NCBI RefSeq assembly: GCF_000725625.1
Contig: NZ_JOHS01000010.1
Location: 248,001 to 312,000 of the forward strand
DNA length: 64,000 nt
Direction of reading: 5' to 3'
DNA from: Streptomyces sp. NRRL F-6676
Lineage (GTDB): Bacteria; Actinomycetota; Actinomycetes; Streptomycetales; Streptomycetaceae
Part shown: positions 42,949 through 52,743 of the stretch, piece after piece
Layout: every line of letters starts with the position of its first letter
How positions within the stretch are numbered: position 1 is the stretch's first letter
Program-made: the position numbers and the translations under genes
Notes under the pieces: generated by a model
Databases searched by the model: none
Told to the model about the DNA's origin: nothing
Seen by the model: only the letters and a program-made list of their open reading frames with translations

Positions 42949-45900
42949 ATGAGCACCCGACTGATCCACCGTCCCGCCCGGACCACCCGACCCGCCCCCG
43001 CGCCCGACCCGCGCTCCATAGAGGCGCCGCCCAACCTGCCCGAGGGCAAGGCGGGTTCGATCGCGACCTCGCTGCTGCCGGTGGCCGGCGTGATGTCGTC
43101 CGTGGTGATGATGACCGTCGTCCGCAACAGCCAGTTCGCGGGCCTCGGCGCCATCATCCTCGTCGTCACCCTCACCGGCTCGATGGCCCTGGTCTTCTCC
43201 CAGCGCGGCAAGGCCCAGCGCACCCGCCGCACCCAGCGCGAGGCCTACCTCGCCTACCTGGAGGACCTGCGCGAGGAGCTGTCCACGGAGGAGCGGGAGC
43301 GGCGCGAGCGGGCCCAGGTGCTCAACCCGCCGCCGGACGCCCTCTACGACATCGTGCGCGACCCCGCCCGGCTCTGGGAGCGCCGCCGGACCGACCCCGA
43401 CTTCCTGCGCGTGCGCGTCGGCACCGGCGAGATGCCCGTACGGGACCTCAAGGTCGCCCAGCAGGGCTCCTCCGTGCTCACCCCGCCCGACGAGTTCATG
43501 CTCAACGAGGCGTCCGCGCTGATGGCCCGCTTCAGCACCGGCACCGAACTCCCGCTCACCGTCCCGCTCGACCGGGTCGGCGACATCAGCGTCATCGGAG
43601 CCCGCGAGGACACCCTGCGGGTGGCCCGCGCCCTGCTCGTGCAGGCCGCCGCCACCCACGCACCCGACGACGTGGCCATGGCGCTCGCCGTGCCCGGGGA
43701 CCGGCTGGAGGAGTGGGAGTGGGCCAAGTGGCTCCCGCACCTGCTGGACTCCGAACAGTTCGACGGCCCCGTCGCCGCCCGCCGCATCGCCCCCTCGCTG
43801 CCCCAGCTCGCCCGGCAGATCCGCCCCGAGCTGGCCCGCCGCGCCTCCTACGCCGCCGAGGTCCGCCGCGGCCTGTCCGGCAAGGACGCGCTCGCCCTGT
43901 CCTCCCGGCTGCTCGTCGTCGCCGACGGACACGGCGAGGACGCCGTCGACCTGCCCCGCCCGGACGACGCCGTCGGCCTGCGCGACATGGGCGTCACCGT
44001 GCTGCACCTGCTCGACCGGCGGGTCCAGGAGCCCGGCCACGTCGGCGTGCGGATCACCGTCGAGGGCGAGCGCGTCGTCATCGAGGACCTGCGCGAGGCC
44101 GAACCGGTCGGCGCGCACGGCACCGTCGACGAGGTCGGCGTCCCCTTCGCCGAGGGCCTCGCCCGGATGCTCGCCCCGATGCGGCTGTCCGCCGACTCCA
44201 TGGGCGCCGACGCCCCGCTCTCCGGACCCGTCGACTTCGCCGACCTGCTCGGCATCGACGACGTCGCCCGTCTCGACCTGGACCGGCTGTGGGCGCCGCG
44301 CGGCGAACGCGCCTTCCTGCGCGTGCCGATCGGCGTCAACGACTCCCGCGAACCGGTCCTGCTCGACCTGAAGGAGTCCTCCGAACTCGGCATGGGCCCG
44401 CACGGCCTGTGCGTCGGCGCCACCGGCTCCGGCAAGTCCGAACTGCTGCGCACGCTCGTCCTCGCCCTGGTCGCCACCCACCCGCCGGAGGACCTCGCCC
44501 TCGTCCTCGTCGACTACAAGGGCGGCGCGACCTTCGCCCCCTTCGCCGAAGTCCCGCACGTGGCCGGCGTCATCACCAACCTGGAGAACCAGGCGGGCCT
44601 CGTGGAGCGCGTCCACGCCTCCCTGGCCGGCGAGGTCAAGCGCCGCCAGCAGGTCCTCAAGGACGCCGGGAACGTCGCCGACATCGGCCACTACGCCGCC
44701 CTGCGCGCCGAGAAGCGCCCCGACCTCGACCCGCTGCCCCACCTGTTCGTCGTCATCGACGAGTTCGGCGAACTCCTCACCGCCAAGCCTGACTTCATCG
44801 ACCTGTTCCTCTCCATCGGCCGCATCGGCCGCTCCATCGGCGTCCACCTGCTGCTCTCCAGCCAGCGCATCGAGGGCGGCAAGCTCAAGGGCCTGGACAC
44901 CTATCTGTCCTACCGGCTCGGCCTGCGCACCTTCTCCGCCGACGAGTCGCGCACGGTCCTGGACACCACCGACGCCTTCCACAACCTGCCCCCGCTGCCC
45001 GGCTTCGGCTACCTCAAGGTCGACACCAGCCACTACGAGCGGTTCAAGGCCAGCTATGTCTCCGGCGCCTACCGGGGGCCCGTGCAGCGCGAGGCCGAGG
45101 AGGACACCGGGCTGCTCGCCCTCGCCTACGAGGCGTACAACACGCTCGGCCGGGACGAGGCCGGCGGACCCGAGGAACCGCAGATGCGGCGCCGGGAGAC
45201 CGGGCCCACCGAGATGGGCGTCCTCGTCGGACAGATCGAGGACTCCGGCAGCGCCCCCGTCCGCCAGATCTGGCTGCCCCCGCTGCCCGACGCCATCGCC
45301 CTGGACAAGGTCGCCGGCCCCGTCGAGGTCGGCGCGCGCGGCATGCAGCTCGCGAAGCGGCGCGGCCCGCTCCAGGCGCCCATGGGCCTCCTGGACGACC
45401 CCACCAAGCAGTGGCAGGGCCAGTGGTACTTCGACCTCACCGTCGCCGGCGGCCACGCCGCCGTCATCGGCGGGCCCCAGTCCGGCAAGACCACCCTGCT
45501 GCGCACCCTCGCCCTGTCCCTCGCGCTCACCCACACCCCGCAGGAGGTCGGCATCTACGGCCTCGACCTCGTCGGCGGCGGCCTCCAGGCTCTGGCCGGG
45601 CTGCCGCACGTCGGCGGCGTCGCCGGCCGCGCCGACCGGGAGCGCGCCGCCCGCACCATCGACTCGGTGCGCGCCATGCTCGACCAGCGCGAGGAACTCT
45701 TCCGCGTCCACAGCATCGACTCCCTCGAACAGCTGCGCGACCTGCGCGCCGCGGGCCGGCTGCCCGAACTCGCCTCCACCGAGATCGTCCTGCTCATCGA
45801 CGGCTTCGGCGCCCTGCGCGACGACTTCGAACAGCTCGACGACGCCGTCGTCGACATCCTCAAGCGCGGCGGTGGCTACGGCATCCACGTCGTCGCCGGC

Positions 45901-46935
45901 ATGCTCCGCTGGAACGACGTCCGCATCGCCACCCAGTCCCAGTTCGGCACCCGCATCGAACTGCGCCTGAACGACCCCAGCGAGTCCAGCGTCGACCGCA
46001 AGCTCGCCGAGACCCTCGCCCCCGGCGAGAAGGGCCGCGTCCTCACCGACGGCAAGCTGTTCGCCCAGGTCGCGCTGCCCCGCACGGACGGCCTCGCCGA
46101 CACCGGCGACCTCGGCGCCGTCCTGGAGCGCACCGCCCGCGGCATCCGCGCCACCTGGACCGGCGACGTCGCCCAGCCCGTCCGGGTCCTCCCGCACGTC
46201 CTCGAACCCCGGCAACTGCCCGGCCCCGCCGCCGAACCGCGCCGGGTCCCGATCGGCCTGGACCAGAACCGGCTCGCCCCGGTCCTGCTCGACCTGTTCG
46301 ACCGCGACCAGCACCTGATCGTCATGGGCGACAGCGAGTGCGGCAAGACCAACCTGCTCAAGGTGATCGCCCAGGGCCTCATCGAGCGCTACAGCGACGA
46401 GGAACTCGTCTTCGGCGTCTTCGACCCCCGGCGCGGACTGCGCGGCGCGATCCCCGAGGAATACCGGGGCGGCTACGCCTACAACGCCAAGCTCGCCGGG
46501 GGCCTCGCCACCGGCATCGCGGGCGAACTGGAGAAGCGGCTGCCCGACGAGAGCGCCGACACCGAGGACCTGGAACCCGGGAGCTGGGGCGCGGGCCCCC
46601 GCATCGTCATCCTCGTCGACGACTACGACGTCCTCACCACCGCCGGGCAGCAACCGCTCGCCCCGTTCCTGCCGTACATCCCCTCCGCCGTCGACATCGG
46701 CCTGCACTTCGTGCTCACCCGCCGCGTCGCCGGCGCCTCGCGCGGACTGTACGAGCCGCTGCTCCAGGGGCTGCGCGAATCCGGCGCCAGCGCGCTGGTG
46801 ATGACCGGCGACCGGGGCGAGGGTCAGCTCTTCTCCGGGGTCTACGCCACCCAGCAGCCCTCCGGCCGCGGCACCCTGATCCGCCGCGGACAGCCCAACC
46901 GCCTCATCCAGACGGTCTACACCGGTACGGACTGA
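42949..46935 (+). CDS. eccC: Type VII secretion ATPase EccC (FtsK/SpoIIIE)
   Basis: A 1328-residue motor of the T7SS with fused EccCa/EccCb. Two membrane helices lie at about residues 40-85. Three FtsK-type ATPase domains follow, with Walker A motifs GATGSGKSELL (K496), GGPQSGKTTLL (K847) and GDSECGKTNLL (K1133); the first has VVIDEFGELL as Walker B. It recognises WXG-family substrates and drives export. ATG 42949 has GGGGGAGG upstream. All domains look intact. No EsxA/EsxB genes are adjacent, so substrates must be encoded elsewhere or be the effector at 35.8 kb. Confidence 0.95.
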   Translation: MSTRLIHRPARTTRPAPAPDPRSIEAPPNLPEGKAGSIATSLLPVAGVMSSVVMMTVVRNSQFAGLGAIILVVTLTGSMALVFSQRGKAQRTRRTQREAYLAYLEDLREELSTEERERRERAQVLNPPPDALYDIVRDPARLWERRRTDPDFLRVRVGTGEMPVRDLKVAQQGSSVLTPPDEFMLNEASALMARFSTGTELPLTVPLDRVGDISVIGAREDTLRVARALLVQAAATHAPDDVAMALAVPGDRLEEWEWAKWLPHLLDSEQFDGPVAARRIAPSLPQLARQIRPELARRASYAAEVRRGLSGKDALALSSRLLVVADGHGEDAVDLPRPDDAVGLRDMGVTVLHLLDRRVQEPGHVGVRITVEGERVVIEDLREAEPVGAHGTVDEVGVPFAEGLARMLAPMRLSADSMGADAPLSGPVDFADLLGIDDVARLDLDRLWAPRGERAFLRVPIGVNDSREPVLLDLKESSELGMGPHGLCVGATGSGKSELLRTLVLALVATHPPEDLALVLVDYKGGATFAPFAEVPHVAGVITNLENQAGLVERVHASLAGEVKRRQQVLKDAGNVADIGHYAALRAEKRPDLDPLPHLFVVIDEFGELLTAKPDFIDLFLSIGRIGRSIGVHLLLSSQRIEGGKLKGLDTYLSYRLGLRTFSADESRTVLDTTDAFHNLPPLPGFGYLKVDTSHYERFKASYVSGAYRGPVQREAEEDTGLLALAYEAYNTLGRDEAGGPEEPQMRRRETGPTEMGVLVGQIEDSGSAPVRQIWLPPLPDAIALDKVAGPVEVGARGMQLAKRRGPLQAPMGLLDDPTKQWQGQWYFDLTVAGGHAAVIGGPQSGKTTLLRTLALSLALTHTPQEVGIYGLDLVGGGLQALAGLPHVGGVAGRADRERAARTIDSVRAMLDQREELFRVHSIDSLEQLRDLRAAGRLPELASTEIVLLIDGFGALRDDFEQLDDAVVDILKRGGGYGIHVVAGMLRWNDVRIATQSQFGTRIELRLNDPSESSVDRKLAETLAPGEKGRVLTDGKLFAQVALPRTDGLADTGDLGAVLERTARGIRATWTGDVAQPVRVLPHVLEPRQLPGPAAEPRRVPIGLDQNRLAPVLLDLFDRDQHLIVMGDSECGKTNLLKVIAQGLIERYSDEELVFGVFDPRRGLRGAIPEEYRGGYAYNAKLAGGLATGIAGELEKRLPDESADTEDLEPGSWGAGPRIVILVDDYDVLTTAGQQPLAPFLPYIPSAVDIGLHFVLTRRVAGASRGLYEPLLQGLRESGASALVMTGDRGEGQLFSGVYATQQPSGRGTLIRRGQPNRLIQTVYTGTD

Positions 46936-47024
46936 CCGGTGCCCACGACGGGACGACAACACAGCCGCACGGCACCCGCAGCCCGGGTGCCCACCGCCGA
47001 CGCGACGAAGGGCCTGCCCACCTC

Positions 47025-48446
47025 ATGACCAAGGACGTCATCGCCCTCACCCGCAAGATGCCCGATCCGCTGAGCGTGCTCGCCGGGCTGCTCTCCGGCG
47101 GCCCCGACAAACTGGTCGGCGCGGAGGGCGACGGCGCGGTCGTGCAGCTCTGCGACGAGGAGGGCCGCCCGCTGGTCTCCGTCGAGGCCCCGCTCCTGGT
47201 CCAGGTCCGCGGCGAGGCCCAGCGGCTGCTCGACGCCACCGAGCCGGAGGTCCCGTACTGGTGGACGGAGGCCCGCGCCACCACCGGCGTGCGCGAGGCG
47301 GAACAGCTCGCGGGCACGTTCGCGGCGCGCGTGGCCAGTCTGGTCGGCGGCACGGCGTGGCCGCGCGAGGCGGCGACCTCGCTCGCCGTGGTGAAGACCG
47401 ACGGGGTCAGCGCCGTGCCCACCCCGGCCGCCGCCCAGCCGGCCGTCGACGTGCTCACCGACAAGGTCGCCGTCGTCATCCAGGACCGCCCCGTGGTCGC
47501 CATGACGGCCTGGCTCTCCGACGCCCTGCGCGCGGCGGCCGCCGCCGAACTCGGCCTCCAGATCGTCACCCCGGCCGGCACCCGGCTCTCGCCCGCCGTC
47601 CGGGGCAGCCTCCCCGGCTGGCCCTCGCGCTGGGTGGTGCAGGACGAGCAGGACGGCTACTACGACGGCCTCTCCGGCGCCGTACTGGAGTGGAAGAACG
47701 GCCTGTTCGTCACCGTCGAGTCCCCGGAGGCCACCCCGCGCGACCCGCGCACCCCGGTCGCCGCCACGTTCGCGGCGGACACCGCCGACACGGGCGAACG
47801 CCAACTCGCGCTCTCCTTCCGGGCGATCCACCCGGCCGACGACCGCCTCGTGCTCGGCGGCGCGGTGGAGGCCGTCTGGCAGGCGGTCACCGGCGAGTCC
47901 CCGGCCGGCTGGGGCACCGAGGAACCGGCCAACCTGCCGTGGAACCTGCGCCAGTTGACCGACGTGGCGTACGAGCGCTCGCCCGCCCCGACCTGGCTGG
48001 TCGTCGTCGGCACCCCCGAGCGGCCGGGCCTGGCCACGGTGCGGATCAGCCGTACGACGGGCGGCGTGGAGGAGGACGTCACGCTGGCGTTCGGCTACGG
48101 ACCGGGGGAGGAGGTCCCGGTGGACGCCGTACCGAAGGCGGCGGAGGTACTGGCTACCCGGCACGACCTGCAATCCATGCTGGCGCAGATCCGCCGCGCC
48201 CGCCGCGACCTCTCCGTCCCGCCCCGCTTCGAGGGCCCCGGCGTACCCCTGGCCTTCGCCCTGGGCGCGGAAGAGGTCCGCGCCATGCCGGGCGACCGCG
48301 CCCGCAACACCCCCCTGCGCGAGAAGCCGAGGGAACTGGGCCCGCGGACCCGCCCGTCCCTCTACTACCCCCTCCCGGGCGACCCGTCGGACCTCTCGGC
48401 CTGGCAGGACTTCGAACGCCTGATGAGGCACTTGAAGGGGGCGTAG
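47025..48446 (+). CDS. DUF6177-like T7SS-associated protein
   Basis: A 473-residue soluble protein starting MTKDVIALTRKMPDPLS at ATG 47025. No catalytic motif is obvious; it has no signal peptide or membrane helix. The LLSGGPDKLVGAEGDGAVVQ and EVPYWWTEARAT segments fit the family I recall as DUF6177, found beside eccC in Streptomyces. It lies 89 bp after eccC on the same strand, so it is likely a cytosolic chaperone-like or accessory factor of this secretion system. The family name is from memory and should be verified. Confidence 0.7.
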   Translation: MTKDVIALTRKMPDPLSVLAGLLSGGPDKLVGAEGDGAVVQLCDEEGRPLVSVEAPLLVQVRGEAQRLLDATEPEVPYWWTEARATTGVREAEQLAGTFAARVASLVGGTAWPREAATSLAVVKTDGVSAVPTPAAAQPAVDVLTDKVAVVIQDRPVVAMTAWLSDALRAAAAAELGLQIVTPAGTRLSPAVRGSLPGWPSRWVVQDEQDGYYDGLSGAVLEWKNGLFVTVESPEATPRDPRTPVAATFAADTADTGERQLALSFRAIHPADDRLVLGGAVEAVWQAVTGESPAGWGTEEPANLPWNLRQLTDVAYERSPAPTWLVVVGTPERPGLATVRISRTTGGVEEDVTLAFGYGPGEEVPVDAVPKAAEVLATRHDLQSMLAQIRRARRDLSVPPRFEGPGVPLAFALGAEEVRAMPGDRARNTPLREKPRELGPRTRPSLYYPLPGDPSDLSAWQDFERLMRHLKGA

Positions 48447-48467
48447 GGGAGGCGGCCGTGCACCCCT

Positions 48468-49640
48468 CTAGGCGTCCTTCTCCCGGGCCCCCGCGCCCAG
48501 CGTGCGGAAGGCCCACGACAGCTCCGGTTCCATCACGAACCGAAAAGCCCTCCGCACCGGCGGTGTGCACAGCACCGTGACGACCGCCGCCGCCACCACC
48601 GTGGCGGCGGCCTCACCCCACACCTGCTGCGCCCACGCGTGGTCGTACCAGCCCCAGAACCGCGAGCCCTTCGCGAGGAACCCGTGCAGCAGGTACCCGT
48701 ACAGGGTGCCTGCGCCCAGCACGGTGAACCACATCTTCCGGCGCGGCACCCACGCCAGGAAGCACCCGGTCAGCACCATCGAGCAGCCGAACAGCGCGAG
48801 CGTCATGACCACGCCCACCCACCACGGCGCACCCAGCTCCTGCGCACTGTCCCGGTGGTAGAACCAGGCCGAGTTCATGCGCGGCCCGGCCCAGTACGCG
48901 AAGGCGACCGCGGCGGCCGTCACGGGCACGGACAGCATCCGCACCGCCCGGCCGCGCAGCCGCCGGAAGTGCTCGGGCTTCATGAAGAGACCGACGACGA
49001 AGAACGGCAGGAATTGCAGCACGCGCTGGAGATCGAGGTCGTCGCCGATGTCGGGCGAGACGGAGGCCAGGCAGGCGATGACGAGCGCCAGCGGCACCGG
49101 ATGGCGGACGACCTTCCACAGCGGGGTGGTCAGCCGCCACACGAACAGCGCGATGAGGAACCAGGTGAGGTACCAGGGGTCGAGCAGACTGATCGGATGC
49201 CCGGGGTCGTCGTCGGCCCACCGCTTGAACAGCGAGTACGCCACCTCGAAGACGGCGTAGGGCACGGCGACGCCGGTGATCAGGCGCCGGAGCCGGTCGG
49301 GCCGCATGTCGAAGCTGCGGGAGAAGTAGCCGGAAATGAGGATGAACGCCGGCATGTGGAAGGTGTAGACGACCATGTAGAGCGCCTCGGCGGCGCGGCT
49401 GTGGTCGGTCAGCGGCTCCCAGGCGTGGCCCATGGCGACGAGGACGATCGCCAGATACTTCGCGTTGTCGAAGAACGCGTCACGCTGTGTGGCGGGCCGG
49501 GCGGCGGGGGAGCCGTCCGTGGCGGTGGAGCCGGGCGGGCGGTGCGGATCGCGGGGTGTGGGCACCCCGTCCGCCACCGGACGGGCCGGGGGGAGCGGTG
49601 CGCGGGGATCGGAGCCGTGCGGTCGCAGCGAGTTGGTCAC
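48468..49640 (-). CDS. Membrane acyltransferase (family 3, OafA-like)
   Basis: A 390-residue membrane protein with about 10 helices and the acyltransferase-3 pattern. FFDNAKYLAIVLVAMGHAWEP is the first helix with its His. It is followed by YTFHMPAFILISGYFS and LWKVVRHPVPLAL. It probably transfers acetyl or acyl groups to sugars at the membrane. GTG 49640 is chosen because GGGAGG lies 4 nt upstream; ATG 49691 would add 17 residues without a ribosome binding site. Convergent with the DUF6177-like gene. Confidence 0.85.
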   Translation of the reverse strand: MTNSLRPHGSDPRAPLPPARPVADGVPTPRDPHRPPGSTATDGSPAARPATQRDAFFDNAKYLAIVLVAMGHAWEPLTDHSRAAEALYMVVYTFHMPAFILISGYFSRSFDMRPDRLRRLITGVAVPYAVFEVAYSLFKRWADDDPGHPISLLDPWYLTWFLIALFVWRLTTPLWKVVRHPVPLALVIACLASVSPDIGDDLDLQRVLQFLPFFVVGLFMKPEHFRRLRGRAVRMLSVPVTAAAVAFAYWAGPRMNSAWFYHRDSAQELGAPWWVGVVMTLALFGCSMVLTGCFLAWVPRRKMWFTVLGAGTLYGYLLHGFLAKGSRFWGWYDHAWAQQVWGEAAATVVAAAVVTVLCTPPVRRAFRFVMEPELSWAFRTLGAGAREKDA

Positions 49641-50306
49641 CGGGCCTCCCACCGAGTGTTCGGCGGGAGTGACCGGGACCTCGCTGCACATACGGGGGAC
49701 GAGGCAGCGGAGAACATTTGAGGCACCCTAGCGCTGTCCGTGGGGCTTCGTAAAACCCCTGTGGCTAATCCTGGTTATGGCCTGCGCATACCCCCGATTC
49801 ACAGAAGTCGGCAGAAGGAATCGCGTGTTCTGGGCCACATCCGGGGTACCGAGTCGTACGTCGGGCGGTCATCAATTGCCATGCCGTACGCGGCCGTTGT
49901 GTCCTGCTTCATCATGATGAAGCAGGACCAAAGGGGCATGGACCGCCTGTCCGCTTCCCGAGGTATGCCGGTTGTGCGCGTGCGGGGGCCGCGCACACGG
50001 CGGCCCCTCGCGATCCCCCGTTCCCGCAATGGGAATTATCCGCGAACGAGATGTGTGGACATGGAAACGATCCTCGGGAATTACCCCCTGGGCGGTGGCT
50101 CGAATTCACGTGCGAAATATGCGCGTTGAGCGGCGCGCACGCGGGCGCGCGCCCGTCCCGCACGCGTCTCGACGGACGGAAGTGCACGACGATGCCTCAC
50201 GCGCCGCATACGGAGGGCCTGTTGGTGGCACGATGGTTCTGGCGGGGGCGCGCCGGGTTGGCGTCCCGGGCCGGTAGTGCGGGACCGACCGAGGGTGTGA
50301 TCTGTT
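49641..50306. other. Long intergenic region with a perfect palindrome
   Basis: 666 bp with no convincing gene. It is less GC-rich than average in places (aattgcc, aattatccgcg, aattcacgtgcgaaat). It holds a 28-bp perfect palindrome (49901-49928). Short frames on both strands lack start signals and codon bias, so regulatory DNA or a small RNA is more likely. Confidence 0.5.
49901..49928. repeat. Perfect 28-bp palindrome
   Basis: GTCCTGCTTCATCA followed directly by its own reverse complement, TGATGAAGCAGGAC: 14-bp arms and no spacer. It is about 260 bp upstream of the acyltransferase start and 380 bp upstream of the small membrane protein gene. It could be an operator for a dimeric regulator, or a terminator. 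Confidence 0.8.
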
Positions 50307-50501
50307 GTGGCCATTTCGCTGTCAGTGGTGCTGCTGTTGGCGATCATCCTGGTGGTGATGGTGCGAGGGGGCTCCATCAAGGCGGGCCCGGCCATCGTCG
50401 CCGTCCTCTTCGGCTTCTTCCTCGCCTCGACCGGCATGGCCCCGTCGATCAACCGCTTCATGAACTCGATAGCGGACATGATCAACTCGATCAGCTTCTG
50501 A
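50307..50501 (+). CDS. Small two-helix membrane protein
   Basis: A 64-residue protein from GTG 50307. Two hydrophobic segments (AISLSVVLLLAIILVVMV and AIVAVLFGFFLASTGMA) are separated by RGGSIKAGP. The C-terminus is polar (NRFMNSIADMINSISF). The wording is reminiscent of small Spd-type proteins from actinomycete conjugative elements, which is an impression rather than a match. A GAGGG stretch precedes the start. It lies next to two tRNA genes. Confidence 0.7.
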   Translation: MAISLSVVLLLAIILVVMVRGGSIKAGPAIVAVLFGFFLASTGMAPSINRFMNSIADMINSISF

Positions 50502-50600
50502 CCGCCGGGACCGGCCGCGGACGGGCGCCGCACACGACGACGGCCCCCGTCCCGCCCCGCCCCTCGCAAGGGGCGGAACCGGGCCGGAGGCCGTACCGGA

Positions 50601-50670
50601 GCGGGCGACGGGAATCGAACCCGCGTAGCTAGTTTGGAAGACTAGGGCTCTACCATTGAGCTACGCCCGC
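50601..50670 (-). tRNA. tRNA-Gly (anticodon TCC)
   Basis: The minus strand gives an acceptor stem GCGGGCG/CGCCCGC, D-arm GCTC-AATGGTA-GAGC, anticodon loop CTTCCAA (TCC) and the T-loop GTTCGATTCC. CCA is not encoded. The orientation is opposite to the neighbouring tRNA-Pro. Confidence 0.95.
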
Positions 50671-50910
50671 AGCGCGGACCGCAGGTCAGTGACCGCGGCA
50701 CCGCACGCATCGTAGCGGGTCGCCCACCGACAAGGCCAACGCGCATCCCGCCGCACGCGGCGCGGAACCACGGCGCACACGCCCGCGCAAGGATGCCGCG
50801 CGCGCCGGTGGCGGGATCCCGCGCACTCCGTGTGAGGACGGCGCGCGCCCCGCCGGATCAATGCGGTCGGCGCACCCCTGCCGGGCATGTACCCTACGTG
50901 TCGCACCAGA

Positions 50911-50987
50911 CGGGGTGTGGCGCAGCTTGGTAGCGCGTCCGCTTTGGGAGCGGAAGGCCGTGGGTTCAAATCCCGCCACCCCGACCA
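50911..50987 (+). tRNA. tRNA-Pro (anticodon TGG)
   Basis: Acceptor CGGGG/CCCCG, D-arm GCGC-AGCTTGGTA-GCGC, anticodon loop TTTGGGA (TGG), T-loop GGTTCAAATCC, discriminator A, and an encoded CCA at 50985-50987. Confidence 0.96.
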
Positions 50988-51219
50988 CCGGGCCGGCCCG
51001 CCCGTCACCTCTCCGGCAAGATCGCCTTTGGGCGCGTGAACAGCCTGCGGTTACTATGCAGAATGCGCGCCCGTGTGTCCGCACAGTCACGTCTTACCGG
51101 ACGGACGGCTCGGCTGTCTCAAGGGCGCGAATCCGCTGAGGCCCTGCCCCGGTCGTCACCGATCTCCGGCAGGCGCGTACAGCAGAACCCGAAGAAGTCA
51201 GCCACAAGGAGACCGAACC

Positions 51220-52632
51220 GTGAAGAGCGCCGTGGAGACCCTGAACCCGACCCGGGTTCGGCTCACTGTTGAGGTGCCCTTCGAGGAGCTCAAGGACAGC
51301 CTCGACGCGGCGTACAAGAAGATCAACCAGCAGGTCACGGTGAAGGGCTTCCGCAAGGGCAAGATCCCCGCCCGGGTCATCGACCAGCGGTTCGGCCGCG
51401 GTGCGGTCCTGGAGGAGGCCGTCAACGACGCGCTTCCGAAGTTCTACACCGACGCGGTCAACGAGGCCGAGCTGAACCCCCTGGGCCAGCCCGAGGTCGA
51501 CATCAAGGAGCTGAAGGACAACGAACTGCTGTCCTTCACCGCCGAGGTCGACGTCCGCCCGGCCCTCGAGATCCCGGACTACTCCGGCATCGAGGTCGAG
51601 GTCGACGCCATCGAGGTCACCGACGAGGACGTCGACAAGGCCGTGGAGGAGCTGCGCGAGCGCTTCGCCTCCACCTCCCCGGTCGAGCGCGCCGCCGAGG
51701 ACGGTGACGTCGTCACCCTGGACCTCGAGGCCAAGGTCGACGGCGAGATCCTCGAGGACGGCGTCGCCAAGGACGTCTCCTACACCATCGGCTCCGGCGA
51801 GCTGCTCGACGGCATCGACGACGCCGTCAAGGGCAAGTCGGCCGGCGAGGAGGCCACCTTCACCTCCGAGCTCAAGGGCGGCTCGGCGGCGGGCAAGGAG
51901 GCCGAGGTCACCGTCAAGGTGTCCCAGGTCGCCGCGCGCGAGCTGCCGGAGCTGGACGACGAGTTCGCCCAGCTCGCCTCCGAGTTCGACACGCTGGCGG
52001 AGCTGCGGGACGACAGCCGCAAGCGCCTGGCGAACATGAAGGAGTACGACCAGGCCACACAGGCCCAGGAGCGCGTGCTCGACAAGCTCCTGGAGCTCGT
52101 CGAGGTGCCCGTCCCCGAGAAGCTGCTCGAGGACGAGATCAACACCCGCAAGCACAACCTGGAGCACCACCAGCTCGGCCAGATGGGCCTCACCCTCGAC
52201 AAGTACCTGGAGCTCCAGGAGAAGACCGCCGAGGAGTTCGAGACCGAGACCCGCGAGGCCGCGGTCAAGGGCATCAAGACCCAGTTCGTCCTCGACGAGC
52301 TGGTCAACAAGGAGAAGCTCAACGTCAACCAGGAGGAGCTCACCGAGCACCTGGTGCGGCGCGCGGCCGGCTCCGGCATGTCCCCCGACCAGTTCGCCCA
52401 GGCGGTCGTCGAGGGCGGCCAGGTCCCGATGCTGGTCGGCGAGGTCGCCCGCGGCAAGGCGCTGGCGGTCGTCGTCGAGGCGGCGACGGTGAAGGACACG
52501 AACGGTGAGGTCGTCGACCTCAGCGACGACGAGGAAGAGGGCGAGGAGGCCGCCGCCGGCTCCGCGGACGAGACGGTGGCCGAGGCCGCCGCCGACGCCG
52601 AGGAGAAGGCCGAGGACTCCAAGGAGTCCTGA
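51220..52632 (+). CDS. tig: Trigger factor
   Basis: A 470-residue ribosome-associated chaperone and peptidyl-prolyl isomerase. The N-terminal ribosome-binding signature is [12 protein letters not shown]. The FKBP-type PPIase domain lies around residues 150-250 ([17 protein letters not shown]). The helical C-terminal chaperone domain ends in an acidic tail ([13 protein letters not shown]). GTG 51220 has AAGGAGA 8 nt upstream. It heads the protein-quality-control block with clpP1, clpP2 and clpX, as elsewhere in actinobacteria, but a strong terminator separates it from clpP1. Confidence 0.97.
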   Translation: MKSAVETLNPTRVRLTVEVPFEELKDSLDAAYKKINQQVTVKGFRKGKIPARVIDQRFGRGAVLEEAVNDALPKFYTDAVNEAELNPLGQPEVDIKELKDNELLSFTAEVDVRPALEIPDYSGIEVEVDAIEVTDEDVDKAVEELRERFASTSPVERAAEDGDVVTLDLEAKVDGEILEDGVAKDVSYTIGSGELLDGIDDAVKGKSAGEEATFTSELKGGSAAGKEAEVTVKVSQVAARELPELDDEFAQLASEFDTLAELRDDSRKRLANMKEYDQATQAQERVLDKLLELVEVPVPEKLLEDEINTRKHNLEHHQLGQMGLTLDKYLELQEKTAEEFETETREAAVKGIKTQFVLDELVNKEKLNVNQEELTEHLVRRAAGSGMSPDQFAQAVVEGGQVPMLVGEVARGKALAVVVEAATVKDTNGEVVDLSDDEEEGEEAAAGSADETVAEAAADAEEKAEDSKES

Positions 52633-52650
52633 CCTCCCCCGTACGTCCGG

Positions 52651-52682
52651 AACGGGCCCCGAGCGAGAGTTCGGGGCCCGTT
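52651..52682 (+). terminator. tig terminator
   Basis: AACGGGCCCCGA (52651-52662) and TCGGGGCCCGTT (52671-52682) form a perfect 12-bp stem followed by TTCCC, 18 bp after the tig stop. Confidence 0.85.
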
Positions 52683-52743
52683 TCCCGTTCTCGGGGAGCG
52701 CCGCGGGGTGTCCGGTGCGTGTCCGGCCGCGGGCCGGTGAGGG

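Noticed and set aside
42874-46962. A 1362-codon open frame on the minus strand opposite eccC
   Set aside because: It is the mirror of a strongly GC3-biased gene, has a Val/Gly/Asp/Glu-rich low-complexity product and no domain, while the plus strand encodes a complete EccC.
49740-50129. A 129-codon plus-strand frame and a 91-codon minus-strand frame in the long gap
   Set aside because: Neither has a ribosome binding site or GC3 bias, and both cross the perfect palindrome.
50601-50987. Integrated element at the tRNA genes
   Set aside because: No integrase, excisionase or duplicated tRNA 3' end is visible in the window.
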